DNA from: Acidobacteriota bacterium
GTDB lineage: Bacteria; Acidobacteriota; Vicinamibacteria; Vicinamibacterales; CAVVIG01
Reading direction: 5' to 3'
NCBI GenBank assembly: GCA_016195295.1
Contig: JACPZV010000025.1
Span: forward strand, 1 to 12,089
Length of the DNA: 12,089 nt
Made by a program: the position numbers and the translations under genes. Within the stretch, counting starts at the first letter, position 1. Each line of letters begins with the position of its first letter. Under the pieces are notes generated by a model. The model saw only the letters and a program-made list of their open reading frames with translations, ran no database searches and was not told where the DNA came from. Of the stretch, positions 1-6,892 are shown piece by piece.

Positions 1-819
1 GTCGGGATCCGAGCCGACCGTCGCATCGAGGACAATCGCCACGTCGGTCACAGTGCGCGCGAGCGGGCCCCCGACGTCCTGCGAGAGCGCGAGCGGCACG
101 ATCCCGCTCCGGCTCGACAACCCCATCGTCGGGCGCAGTCCGACGAGGCTGTTGTGCGCGGACGGATAACGAATCGAGCCGCAGGTGTCGGTGCCCATGC
201 CCACGGCCGCGAAATTCGCCGCAATCGCGGCGCCGGTGCCGCCACTCGAGCCACCTGGATTCCGCGTCGGGTCGTACGGATTCCGCGTTTGTCCACCCAG
301 CGTGCTGATCGTCGTGATGCCGCGAGCGAACTCGTGCAAGTTCGACTTGCCGACAATCACCACGCCGGCCTCGCGAAGTTTACGGACTTGAAACCCGTCG
401 CGCTCCGGCAGCGATCCCTTCAAGGCGATCGACGCCGCGGTCGTCGCCATGTCGGCTGTGTCGTAGTTGTCTTTCAGAATGATGGGGATGCCGTGCAGCG
501 GCCCGCGCGGCCCGCGCGTCGCCTGTTCTCGATCGAGCGCCTCGGCATCGGCGAGCGCCTTCGGATTGAGCGCGATGATCGCGTTGAGCGCGGGCCCCTG
601 ATGATCGTACGCCTCGATGCGCGCGAGATACGCTTGCACGAGCGCCTTCGACGTCACGGTTCCGTTCCGCATGGCTGCCGCGAGCTCGGGAATCGTCTTC
701 TCGACCACGTCGTACGGCGGCGGTGTCGGGGCCTGGCGCTCGGATGCTGAACCCAGCATCGCCAGAGCGCTCGCGGACAGCGTCGCGGTCAACGTGGCCC
801 GCAAGAACGTTCGTCGCAT
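1..819 (-). CDS. Amidase-signature family hydrolase, Tat-exported (C-terminus beyond window)
   Basis: This is the first 273 codons of an amidase-signature (AS) enzyme. The family hydrolyses C-N bonds of amides with a Ser-cisSer-Lys triad. All three residues are visible: Lys116 in LKDN, cis-Ser191 in the GGSSGG motif (189-194), and the nucleophile Ser215 in DTCGSIR. The spacings of 75 and 24 residues equal those of mammalian FAAH (142/217/241). The N-terminus carries a twin-arginine motif, RRTFLR (residues 2-7), then a short hydrophobic stretch ending near residue 30, so export by Tat to the periplasm is likely. Members are usually 450-550 residues, so about half is missing at the left edge. 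The ATG start has an AGGAG site 6 nt upstream. It lies 9 nt downstream of the MFS transporter stop and is almost certainly co-transcribed and translationally coupled with it. The substrate cannot be read from the sequence; annotations such as 6-aminohexanoate-cyclic-dimer hydrolase or Glu-tRNA amidotransferase A would be guesses. Confidence 0.93.
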   Translation of the reverse strand, partial: MRRTFLRATLTATLSASALAMLGSASERQAPTPPPYDVVEKTIPELAAAMRNGTVTSKALVQAYLARIEAYDHQGPALNAIIALNPKALADAEALDREQATRGPRGPLHGIPIILKDNYDTADMATTAASIALKGSLPERDGFQVRKLREAGVVIVGKSNLHEFARGITTISTLGGQTRNPYDPTRNPGGSSGGTGAAIAANFAAVGMGTDTCGSIRYPSAHNSLVGLRPTMGLSSRSGIVPLALSQDVGGPLARTVTDVAIVLDATVGSDPD

Positions 820-825
820 CGGGCG

Positions 826-830
826 CTCCT
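826..830 (-). promoter_or_regulatory. Ribosome binding site of the amidase, overlapping the MFS stop codon
   Basis: Read on the minus strand, AGGAG sits 6 nt before the amidase ATG at 819. Its first two bases fall inside the TAG stop codon (829-831) of the upstream MFS gene. Ribosomes finishing the transporter would therefore end on the amidase initiation site, the usual arrangement for translational coupling. The site also fixes the amidase start. Confidence 0.7.
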
Positions 831-1995
831 ATGCCGCGGCGGCATCGTCGCGTTCGCCGACGCGCACGCCGACCGTCATCACCAGCGTGAGCAGCAGAAA
901 CGCCGCCGCCGAAATGTAAGGCGCCGCCTCATTGATTTGCTGGAGCGACGCGTTTCCCCAGACGGGCCCGATCGTTCGTCCGAGACTCTCGACGGCGCCG
1001 GCCGCGCCCTGCACGCGGCCCTGCTCGTCGCCGCGCGCCACGAGGCTGACAAGGCTCGACATCGTCGGGTGACCGAAGCCGATGCCGAGCGCGAGCGGCA
1101 CGAGCGCGAGGGCGAACAGGGCGACGGAATGCGCCGCGGCCACGGCGACGAGCCCCGCGGCGCCCAAGCCGAGGCCGAGGAGGAACGTCGGCTTGTCCCC
1201 GAACCGGCGCACGATCGGTCGAATCAACCCGCCTTGCACGATCGCGCCGAGAAGGCCGAACGCCGCGAAGAAGTAGCCGGTCTTCGGAACGTCGAAGCCG
1301 AATCGCCGCGCGGCAAACAGCGCGAACGTCGTCTGGAAGATCGCGAACGAGAACCAGTAGACGAAGTCGACCACGAGAATCCGGCGCACGAGCGGCCGCC
1401 GCCAGATCTCCGGCAGGTAGCGAAAAGGATTGCCCGTGCCCGCGTGCGCGCGATGGACGGTTTCCGGCAGCCAGCGCCACGCCATCACGGTCGCCGCCAG
1501 CGTGAGCGCGGCCGCCGTCCAGATCGGCGCCGTGATGGCGATCCTCGAGAGCACGCCGGACAACGCCGGACCAAGAATGAAGCCGAGTCCGAACGCCGCG
1601 CCGATGAGTCCGTAGGCCTTCGCGCGATCCGTTGGCGCCGTCACGTCGGCCACGTACGCGCGCGCGGTCGAGATGTTGCCGCCGGAGAGTCCATCGACGA
1701 TCCGCGCCGCGAACAGCATCGCCAGGCTGTGCGCGACCGCGAGCATCACGAAGCTGACGACCGTGCCCGCGAGGCTGAAAATCAGAATGGGCCGCCGGCC
1801 CCAGCGGTCCGACAAATCGCCGAGCGCGGGTGCCGCCGCCAGCTGACAGAGCGAGAACACCGCGAAGAGCAGGCCGATGACGATCGGCGACGCACCGAAC
1901 GTCTCGGCGTAGAATGGCAGGAGCGGGATGATGATCCCGAATCCGACGAGATTGACAAAAATCGTAAGGAAGATGATGAAAAGCGGACGCGTCAC
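829..1995 (-). CDS. MFS transporter, DHA1 (TetA-like) drug:H+ antiporter family
   Basis: A 388-residue, 12-helix major facilitator protein, the usual length for 12-TM drug exporters. Motif A in the loop between helices 2 and 3 reads GDLSDRWGRRP (59-69), with the conserved Gly, Asp and Arg. Helix 4 begins with the motif-B arginine in ARIVDG (97-102). The antiporter motif C in helix 5 reads GFILGPALSG (138-147). Together these place it in the proton-coupled DHA1 efflux group that includes TetA(B/C); resistance to tetracycline itself is not implied. The start is GTG at 1995: an in-frame TAA lies five codons upstream, there is no other start codon between, and no Shine-Dalgarno sequence is visible. 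A TAAAAT element only 13 nt upstream suggests a nearly leaderless mRNA. It is the first gene of a pair with the exported amidase, so the pair may export and process one class of compound (inference). Confidence 0.92.
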   Translation of the reverse strand: MTRPLFIIFLTIFVNLVGFGIIIPLLPFYAETFGASPIVIGLLFAVFSLCQLAAAPALGDLSDRWGRRPILIFSLAGTVVSFVMLAVAHSLAMLFAARIVDGLSGGNISTARAYVADVTAPTDRAKAYGLIGAAFGLGFILGPALSGVLSRIAITAPIWTAAALTLAATVMAWRWLPETVHRAHAGTGNPFRYLPEIWRRPLVRRILVVDFVYWFSFAIFQTTFALFAARRFGFDVPKTGYFFAAFGLLGAIVQGGLIRPIVRRFGDKPTFLLGLGLGAAGLVAVAAAHSVALFALALVPLALGIGFGHPTMSSLVSLVARGDEQGRVQGAAGAVESLGRTIGPVWGNASLQQINEAAPYISAAAFLLLTLVMTVGVRVGERDDAAAA

Positions 1996-2007
1996 GAGCG
2001 TGTCAAC

Positions 2008-2036
2008 ATTTTACTCGTGATCCCACGCCTCGGAAA
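2008..2036 (-). promoter_or_regulatory. Putative promoter of the MFS-amidase operon
   Basis: On the minus strand TTTCCG (2036-2031) is followed after exactly 17 nt by TAAAAT (2013-2008), a 5/6 match to the -10 consensus. Transcription would start near 2001, about 6 nt before the GTG codon at 1995, which fits the absence of a ribosome binding site. The -35 element is weak (3/6). Confidence 0.4.
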
Positions 2037-2045
2037 CGCGCCTTC

Positions 2046-2375
2046 TCAGTGAGTCACGCCGCGGAGCATGAACGCCATCAACGCCGCCATCGCCGCCACC
2101 TGACCGATCCAGAAGACAAACGACCACTTCAGCATGTCAACGCGCGTCGTCGCGATCTCCTGCCTCACGAAACTCAGACCCTCGTGCAGTTCCCGGCTCA
2201 GATCCAAACGTAGCGCCGACACCTCTTCGGTCAGGCGGCGCTCGAATCTGTCGGTCGCGACACTCAACACCTGATCGCTCCAGTCTTTGCGTTCCGCGTC
2301 GAGCAGCTCAATCAGTCCAAACGTTGCGTCGTCGCCCAAAACCTTCCGGAGGGCAGCCGGTGTGCGGCAGGCCAT
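2046..2375 (-). CDS. Small coiled-coil protein with C-terminal membrane anchor
   Basis: A 109-residue protein. Residues 1-35 form a soluble head, residues about 36-80 are charged and heptad-like (for example RFERRLTEEVSALRLDLSRE) and predict a helical coiled coil, and residues about 82-103 form one membrane helix with a four-residue tail after Arg105. This architecture resembles the DUF1640/CCDC90-like small coiled-coil membrane proteins found in many bacteria; no function is established. I chose the ATG at 2375 because GGGAG lies 8 nt upstream. The longer in-frame ATG at 2426 has no ribosome binding site and would add a Ser/Gly-rich stretch (MASSSSGVGARGTGDG) that does not look like the rest, and a candidate promoter overlaps it. 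The gene sits 50 bp upstream of the MFS gene on the same strand, and partial read-through is possible. Confidence 0.75.
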   Translation of the reverse strand: MACRTPAALRKVLGDDATFGLIELLDAERKDWSDQVLSVATDRFERRLTEEVSALRLDLSRELHEGLSFVRQEIATTRVDMLKWSFVFWIGQVAAMAALMAFMLRGVTH

Positions 2376-2416
2376 CGTCCCATCTCCCGTCCCGCGGGCC
2401 CCGACCCCCGACGACG

Positions 2417-2445
2417 ACGATGCCATCGTCCGTGCAACGTGTCAA
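2417..2445 (-). promoter_or_regulatory. Putative promoter of the coiled-coil gene, with dyad TCAACTGTTGA at the -35
   Basis: TTGACA, a perfect -35 consensus, reads on the minus strand at 2445-2440. After 17 nt comes CATCGT (2422-2417), a weak -10 that keeps the key A2 and T6 positions. The predicted transcript starts near 2410, about 35 nt before the ATG at 2375, which favours the shorter start of that gene. A perfect dyad, TCAAC-T-GTTGA (2442-2452), overlaps the -35 box and could bind a regulator. Confidence 0.35.
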
Positions 2446-2473
2446 CTGTTGATGCCCGCCCTGTTGATGCCCG
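2446..2473. repeat. Tandem direct repeat, 13-nt unit ctgttgatgcccg, two copies
   Basis: The same 13 bases occur at 2446-2458 and 2461-2473 (period 15) in the 152-bp gap between the coiled-coil gene and the molybdopterin subunit. The first copy contains the right arm of the dyad at 2442-2452. Further left-to-right the gap also holds a tandem heptamer, gaaccct, at 2515-2521 and 2522-2528; its last base falls in the stop codon of the large subunit gene. No U-rich terminator is visible in this gap. Confidence 0.6.
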
Positions 2474-2527
2474 ATCGAAGGCACACCCCGAAGGCACCCT
2501 AAATCCGCGACACGGAACCCTGAACCC

Positions 2528-4981
2528 TCAAATGTGTGCAGTCAGCGGCTCGTGCGCCCGTCGACCGTGCTCGAGCGACGTCAACACGATATCGGCCATC
2601 ACCGGCGCGCGACGAAAAACATCCTCTCCGACGGCGTCCGCGATGGCGTTCATCACCGCGCCGTAGCCGGCGCCGACCGGTGGTTCACCCACCCCGCGCG
2701 CGCCCACCGGCGTTTCCGGATCTGGAATGCCGAGCGCCACCGTCTCCATCTTCGCCGGAATGTCGAGGATGGTCAGCGGCTTGTTGTGATAGAAGCGCTT
2801 CGCGAGCGCCACCCCATAGTGTTTGTCGTAGACCCACTTCTGCTGTAACGCGTGGCCCACGCCAAGATTGATCCCGCCGAGGATTTGTCCGTGCAGACTG
2901 CGCGGATTGATCACCGTGCCGACATCGGCCACCGCGAGATAGTCGATCAGCCGCGTCTTGCCCGTCTCGACGTCCACTTCCACTTCAGCGAAGCCGACGA
3001 CGAACGAGTACGTGTCGCCGTCGTGCGGGTACGTATCCTTCGCGACGCCCATCAGACCCAGGCCCGCGAGCGCCGTCGCGGACTTTTGCGTGAACGGGTG
3101 GATGTCCTTCGGGAGCTCGTGTCCGTCGAACGCGCCACCCAGTTCGACGGCGCGCTTCGCGGCTTGCGCAAAGCCGAGGCCGTGCGAGGGATTGTCGCGG
3201 CGGTACACGCGCTCGTTGCCCAGCACGTAGTCCTGCGGGGCGCCGCCCAGGTCCTTCGCCGCGATCTGCTGCAGCTTCAATCGCGCATCCACGGCGGCGG
3301 CCAGATTGGCTCTGGTCATCGCGTGCGTCGTCTGACTGCCGACCGACATGCACGACCACGGGACGTTCTTCGCCGTATTGCCCCAATTGACGACGACTTT
3401 CTCCCACGGCATCACGAGCACGTCGGCGACGACCCGCGCGAGATCGATGCACGAATGCGTGCCGAGATTGCCGACGCCGGACTGTACATACAGCTTGCCA
3501 TCGGGCCGAATCGTGACGAGACCGTCGTAACCGATCGAGCCCGACCCATGCGGGCCAACGGCGACGCCAATCCCGCGGACCTTGGACCCGTTGCGCTTCC
3601 CCGCACGGGCTTTGCGTTCGTCCCACTTGAACAACTCGACGCCGCGGTCGAAGGCCTGTTTCACGAACGCGCTGGTGATGTAGGGCCGCTGCCCGTTCGG
3701 TCGCGGCGCGCCGTACGGCGCTTTCCCTTCGGGCGAATTGATCCGGCGAATGGCCACTTGATCGCGCCCCAGCTTTTTCGCGGCCTTGGTGACGACCGGC
3801 TCCATGATCGCGTTGGCTTGCATTGGCCCGGGTGACCGCTGCTGCGACCGGGGTGGCGTGTTCGTAATCACCGCGACGCCGCGCCAGCGCATCGCGAGCG
3901 GTTGCCAGATGAGCGAGGCCGCGTTGCCCGCCGAGCGATGATCGCCCATCGGTCCGTACGGCCCGTTGTCTTCCACGATGAAGAGATCGAGCGCCGTGAT
4001 CCGGCCGTCCTTGGCGAACCCGACTCGGGCCCGACCCACCATGCCCGTGCGCCCCCGGCCGATGTAGTGCTCTTCTTCACGGCTGATCCGCATCATCACG
4101 GGCATGCCAGTCTTCTTCGACAGCAGCGCGGGAATCGCCATCGACACGGCGCCCCCGCCTTTGCTGCCAAACCCGCCACCGCAGTACTCGCTGATCAGCA
4201 CGACGTTCGACGCATCGATCCCCAGCCACGCGGCGAGCGGATCGACCGTACGCGCGACGCTCTGCGTGGATCCGTGGAGATACACCTTGCCGTTCTGCCA
4301 GTACGCCATCGCGCTGCGCGATTCCATCGGCTGATGGCTCGTGGACTGCACGACGAACGTCTCGTCGACGACGAGCGCCGCTCGCCTGAAGCCGGCCTCG
4401 AGGTCACCGTACGACCATTCTTCCGGCGCTGGACCCATCGGCAGCCCGCCCTCCGGCGCCCGCGCGAAATCCTCGTCGGTCCACTTCAACGTTTGAAGCT
4501 TCGGCCGGGGCGGCTGCCCGCCCGCGCCCTGCGGTGTAGGCGGCGCCGGGTACCAGACGTTGCCCTCCAGGCGCCCGTTCGCGCCTGTCGGCCGCAGACT
4601 GTCGACTGGATCGGTGACGAATGGGAGCGCTTCGAGGTGGACGTCGATGCGTTCAATCGCTTCGGCCGCCGTGACCTCGTCTATCGCCGCTACGGCGAGA
4701 ATCGGCTCGCCCTGGTAAAGCGGCTCGTTCGTGAGCGCGCGCTCGGCGCCGCGCAAGTCGGGAAGGTCGTCCGCGCTCAGAATCGCTTTCACGCCCGGCA
4801 TCGCCAGCGCGGCGCGCGTGTCGATCCGCGTCACCCGCGCGTGCGGCATCGGGCTCAGGAGCAGCTTGGTGAACAGCATCCCGTCCGCGCGATAGTCTTC
4901 CGCGTACTTCGCGCGCCCGGTCACTTTCGCGACGAGGTCGGGCGGCGTGTAGTTCTGGCCGACGAGCTGCTGGTCAGGCAT
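2528..4981 (-). CDS. Molybdenum hydroxylase large subunit (xanthine dehydrogenase/aldehyde oxidase family, molybdopterin-binding)
   Basis: An 817-residue catalytic subunit of the xanthine oxidase superfamily, which hydroxylates N-heterocycles or aldehydes with water at a molybdenum-cytosine-dinucleotide centre. Residues about 12-125 form the a/b hammerhead domain (VAKVTGRAKYAEDY at 17-30). The molybdopterin-binding part shows GGGFGSKGGG (268-277), DVGTVINPRSLHGQILGG (686-703) and the catalytic glutamate E766 in GARGVGEPPVG (760-770). The loop that reads RGFGGPQ in xanthine dehydrogenase is here RSPGPMQ (382-388). There is no N-terminal signal, so it is probably cytoplasmic. GGGGAG lies 6 nt before the ATG. 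The usual FeS (about 160 aa) and FAD (about 280 aa) subunits are not beside it: upstream is DinB, downstream is the coiled-coil gene. Electron transfer therefore depends on partners encoded elsewhere, or the gene has been separated from its operon. The substrate cannot be called. Confidence 0.93.
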   Translation of the reverse strand: MPDQQLVGQNYTPPDLVAKVTGRAKYAEDYRADGMLFTKLLLSPMPHARVTRIDTRAALAMPGVKAILSADDLPDLRGAERALTNEPLYQGEPILAVAAIDEVTAAEAIERIDVHLEALPFVTDPVDSLRPTGANGRLEGNVWYPAPPTPQGAGGQPPRPKLQTLKWTDEDFARAPEGGLPMGPAPEEWSYGDLEAGFRRAALVVDETFVVQSTSHQPMESRSAMAYWQNGKVYLHGSTQSVARTVDPLAAWLGIDASNVVLISEYCGGGFGSKGGGAVSMAIPALLSKKTGMPVMMRISREEEHYIGRGRTGMVGRARVGFAKDGRITALDLFIVEDNGPYGPMGDHRSAGNAASLIWQPLAMRWRGVAVITNTPPRSQQRSPGPMQANAIMEPVVTKAAKKLGRDQVAIRRINSPEGKAPYGAPRPNGQRPYITSAFVKQAFDRGVELFKWDERKARAGKRNGSKVRGIGVAVGPHGSGSIGYDGLVTIRPDGKLYVQSGVGNLGTHSCIDLARVVADVLVMPWEKVVVNWGNTAKNVPWSCMSVGSQTTHAMTRANLAAAVDARLKLQQIAAKDLGGAPQDYVLGNERVYRRDNPSHGLGFAQAAKRAVELGGAFDGHELPKDIHPFTQKSATALAGLGLMGVAKDTYPHDGDTYSFVVGFAEVEVDVETGKTRLIDYLAVADVGTVINPRSLHGQILGGINLGVGHALQQKWVYDKHYGVALAKRFYHNKPLTILDIPAKMETVALGIPDPETPVGARGVGEPPVGAGYGAVMNAIADAVGEDVFRRAPVMADIVLTSLEHGRRAHEPLTAHI

Positions 4982-5015
4982 GGCATACTCCCCGGACTGT
5001 TTCGCACGGGGGGGA

Positions 5016-5021
5016 ATTATG
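5016..5021 (-). promoter_or_regulatory. Putative -10 element of the molybdenum hydroxylase gene
   Basis: CATAAT (5/6 match to TATAAT) lies on the minus strand in the 61-bp gap between the DinB stop and the large-subunit ATG. It would start transcription near 5009, leaving a leader of about 28 nt containing the GGGGAG ribosome binding site. No convincing -35 is seen 16-18 nt upstream, so the gene may also be read from the DinB promoter. Confidence 0.3.
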
Positions 5022-5042
5022 ACGCAATTCCGGGTCGGAGGC

Positions 5043-5558
5043 TCAGGCGCCGTGAATCAGCTTCGTCAACGCAGGGACGCGGCCGACAAGCCGCGCGTAC
5101 AGCGCGATTTGGCCGCGGTGGTATTCCTCGTGGGCGATGCCGTGCTGCATCCACGAGAAGCGCGTCGCCGGCTCGCCGTTGAATTGGCGAATCGTCTGGA
5201 GCATCCCGACCTCGCCCGCCGCGCGGATACGTGTCGCGCCGTCGGCGTGCGTACGCCTCAGGGCCGACATAAGCGCAGCTTTTGTCCGATGACGCGAGAC
5301 GCCGCGCGCGTACTCGGCGAGGAGCTCGGGGTACGGCTTCCGCTGAAAGTCGCCATCGGGCCGCGGCAGCTCGCCCGACATCAGGAGGCCGGACTCGATG
5401 ATGTGTTGCACGAGCTCCCGAGCCGTCCGGCTCGCCTCGCTCGGTTTGAAGTCGAGGGCCGACTCGGGCAGGTTCTTCACTTCGGCAATGACGCCCTCGC
5501 GCGTGTAGGCCCACGCCTCGAGCGCTTCATCGATGAGCGACGTCGATCTCGTCTTCAT
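5043..5558 (-). CDS. DinB/YfiT-family putative metal-dependent enzyme
   Basis: A 171-residue four-helix-bundle protein of the DinB family, about the standard length. The family holds a divalent metal with three histidines. Here these are His52 in the helix ARELVQHI, and His143 and His147 in the diagnostic segment HGIAHEEYHRGQIALY (139-154). Relatives include bacillithiol transferases (BstA) and mycothiol-dependent isomerases, but most members, this one included, have no assigned reaction; thiol-dependent detoxification is the usual hypothesis. The ATG at 5558 has a GAGG(T) site 4-5 nt upstream and a perfect TATAAT about 45 nt upstream. The gene runs into the molybdenum hydroxylase subunit 61 bp downstream, so the two may be partly co-transcribed. 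It is not the unrelated DNA polymerase IV that is also called DinB in E. coli. Confidence 0.9.
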   Translation of the reverse strand: MKTRSTSLIDEALEAWAYTREGVIAEVKNLPESALDFKPSEASRTARELVQHIIESGLLMSGELPRPDGDFQRKPYPELLAEYARGVSRHRTKAALMSALRRTHADGATRIRAAGEVGMLQTIRQFNGEPATRFSWMQHGIAHEEYHRGQIALYARLVGRVPALTKLIHGA

Positions 5559-5602
5559 GCGGACCTCGCACTCTCACTTGCCCGCCGGCACGCACGCGCG
5601 GG

Positions 5603-5608
5603 ATTATA
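5603..5608 (-). promoter_or_regulatory. Perfect TATAAT -10 of the DinB-family gene in a 60-bp divergent gap
   Basis: On the minus strand TATAAT lies at 5608-5603 in an otherwise G/C-rich stretch. It predicts a start near 5596 and a leader of about 38 nt. The matching -35 zone (5625-5632) falls inside the first codons of the divergent MFS gene and is weak. On the plus strand the same bases give GATTAT (5602-5607), 18 nt after TTGCCC (5578-5583). That could be the MFS promoter, giving a nearly leaderless transcript. Confidence 0.45.
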
Positions 5609-5618
5609 GCCGGATTCG

Positions 5619-6830
5619 ATGAACCAACCCTTTGCGGTTTCAGCGGATTCTGCGTTGAGCGGCGTGTCACCGAACGTCCAACTCGCGTGGCTGTCGCTCG
5701 CCATGTTCTTCGGCATGACGCTGTGGTTCTCCGCTACGGCGGCCAACGCGCCGATCGTCGCTGAGTTCCATCTCACGTCGGCGGAGACGGCGTGGCTGAC
5801 GATGGCCGTGCAAGGCGGGTTCGTGCTCGGCACGCTCGTCTCCGCGATCCTCAATCTTCCGGACATCATCAACCCGCGGCGCCTGTTCGCGATCGGCTGC
5901 GTGCTCGGCGCGCTCGCCAACGCCGCGCTCGTCGCCGCCGACGGTCCCGTGACGCTCGTCGCGTGGCGCGCCGCGACCGGCGCGGCGCTGGCGTGGGTCT
6001 ATCCGCCCGGCATGAAAGTCGCCGCGGGCTGGTTCGAAGAGCGGCGCGGCGCGGCGCTCGGCCTGCTGATTGGCGCGTTGACCGTCGGATCCGCGTTTCC
6101 GCATCTGCTCGCCTCGGCCTCGGCGACGATTCCCTGGCGGACGCTGATGGAATCCGCGTCGGCGCTCGCCCTCGGCGGCGGCTTCATCGTCGTCACGGCC
6201 GTGGGCGACGGTCCGTACGTCGCGAGCAGCGCGCGCTTCGACGCGACGGCCGTCGTTCGCGTGTTTTCCGATCGCGGCACGCGGCTGGCGACGCTTGGCT
6301 ATCTCGGGCACATGTGGGAGCTGTACGCCGTGTGGACGTGGATCGCCGCGTTCGCCTCGGCGAGCTTCGGCGTCGACGCCGCGACGCCCAGCTCGCCCGC
6401 CGGATCGGCCGTCGCGTTCGTGACGATCGGCAGCGGCGCGATCGGATCGGCCGCCGCGGGCCTGTTCGCGGATCGTCTGGGCAAGGCGCGCGTCGCGACG
6501 TGGGCGATGCTCGTGAGCGGCGTGTGTTCGGCGCTCGCCGGCCTGGTGTTTCACGCGCCGGTGGCGCTGCTTTTCGTCGTCGCCGTGATTTGGGGTGTCG
6601 CGGTGGTGGCCGACTCCGCGCAGCTCTCCGCGCTCGTCGCGCAGTACAGCCCGCGCGATCACGTCGGCACGGCGCTGACCGTTCAGACGTGCGCGGGATT
6701 CCTGCTGACGATGGCGTCAATTCGATTGCTGCCGCTGGTCGCGCAGGCTGTCGGGTGGCAGTGGGTGTTTCTGAGTCTCGCGCCGGGTCCGTTCATCGGC
6801 GCGTACGCGCTGCGTGGACTCTCCAAATGA
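5619..6830 (+). CDS. MFS transporter (NarK/CynX-like permease)
   Basis: A 403-residue, 12-helix major facilitator protein with short termini. The first-half signature GWFEERRGAALGLLIG (137-152) matches the WF-x-RG-x-A-x-G segment of NarK/CynX/NimT-like permeases. The inter-domain copy of motif A is GLFADRLGKA (281-290). The equivalent loop in the first half (PDIINPRRLF, 81-90) has lost the classical motif A, so this is not a DHA1 drug exporter like the protein at 829-1995. Such carriers usually move small organic or inorganic anions; the substrate here cannot be named. The ATG at 5619 has only a poor GGA upstream and no real ribosome binding site, consistent with a very short leader. It is divergent from the DinB gene and ends one base before a strong hairpin. 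Confidence 0.88.
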   Translation: MNQPFAVSADSALSGVSPNVQLAWLSLAMFFGMTLWFSATAANAPIVAEFHLTSAETAWLTMAVQGGFVLGTLVSAILNLPDIINPRRLFAIGCVLGALANAALVAADGPVTLVAWRAATGAALAWVYPPGMKVAAGWFEERRGAALGLLIGALTVGSAFPHLLASASATIPWRTLMESASALALGGGFIVVTAVGDGPYVASSARFDATAVVRVFSDRGTRLATLGYLGHMWELYAVWTWIAAFASASFGVDAATPSSPAGSAVAFVTIGSGAIGSAAAGLFADRLGKARVATWAMLVSGVCSALAGLVFHAPVALLFVVAVIWGVAVVADSAQLSALVAQYSPRDHVGTALTVQTCAGFLLTMASIRLLPLVAQAVGWQWVFLSLAPGPFIGAYALRGLSK

Positions 6831-6864
6831 CACAGGGGCGGGTCCGCCTGGACCCGCCCCTGTG
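6831..6864. terminator. Perfect 15-bp hairpin between convergent genes (bidirectional terminator)
   Basis: CACAGGGGCGGGTCC (6831-6845) and its exact reverse complement (6850-6864) enclose the tetraloop GCCT. The hairpin begins on the base after the MFS TGA stop and lies 28 bp past the TAG stop of the convergent TonB receptor gene. Being symmetrical it can act for both transcripts. Neither side has a clear U-tract, so it may work as a stabilising or stem-loop-only terminator rather than the classical intrinsic type. Confidence 0.75.
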
Positions 6865-6892
6865 GTTGAAGCCGAAAGAACTCGATCTGGGC

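Noticed and set aside
154..750. Plus-strand open frame of 198 codons opposite the amidase
   Set aside because: The minus strand gives an amidase with a perfectly spaced catalytic triad.
2001..2006. Perfect TTGACA on the minus strand just before the MFS GTG
   Set aside because: A promoter here would start inside the gene, no -10 is found 16-18 nt downstream, and there is no later good start codon.
937..2052. Plus-strand open frame of 371 codons opposite the MFS gene
   Set aside because: Extreme Arg/Glu/Asp/His content and no domain; a mirror of the transporter codons.
2439..2666. Small plus-strand frame containing a repeated GTLNP motif
   Set aside because: The repeat comes from intergenic gaaccct/accct repeats, and the rest is antisense to the large subunit C-terminus.
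3902..5182. Plus-strand open frame of 426 codons opposite the molybdenum hydroxylase and DinB genes
   Set aside because: It spans two real genes and an intergenic gap in antisense and is rich in Arg and His; no motif, no ribosome site.
5667..6662. Minus-strand open frame of 331 codons opposite the second MFS gene
   Set aside because: Same kind of Arg-rich antisense shadow; the plus-strand product is a clear 12-helix permease.
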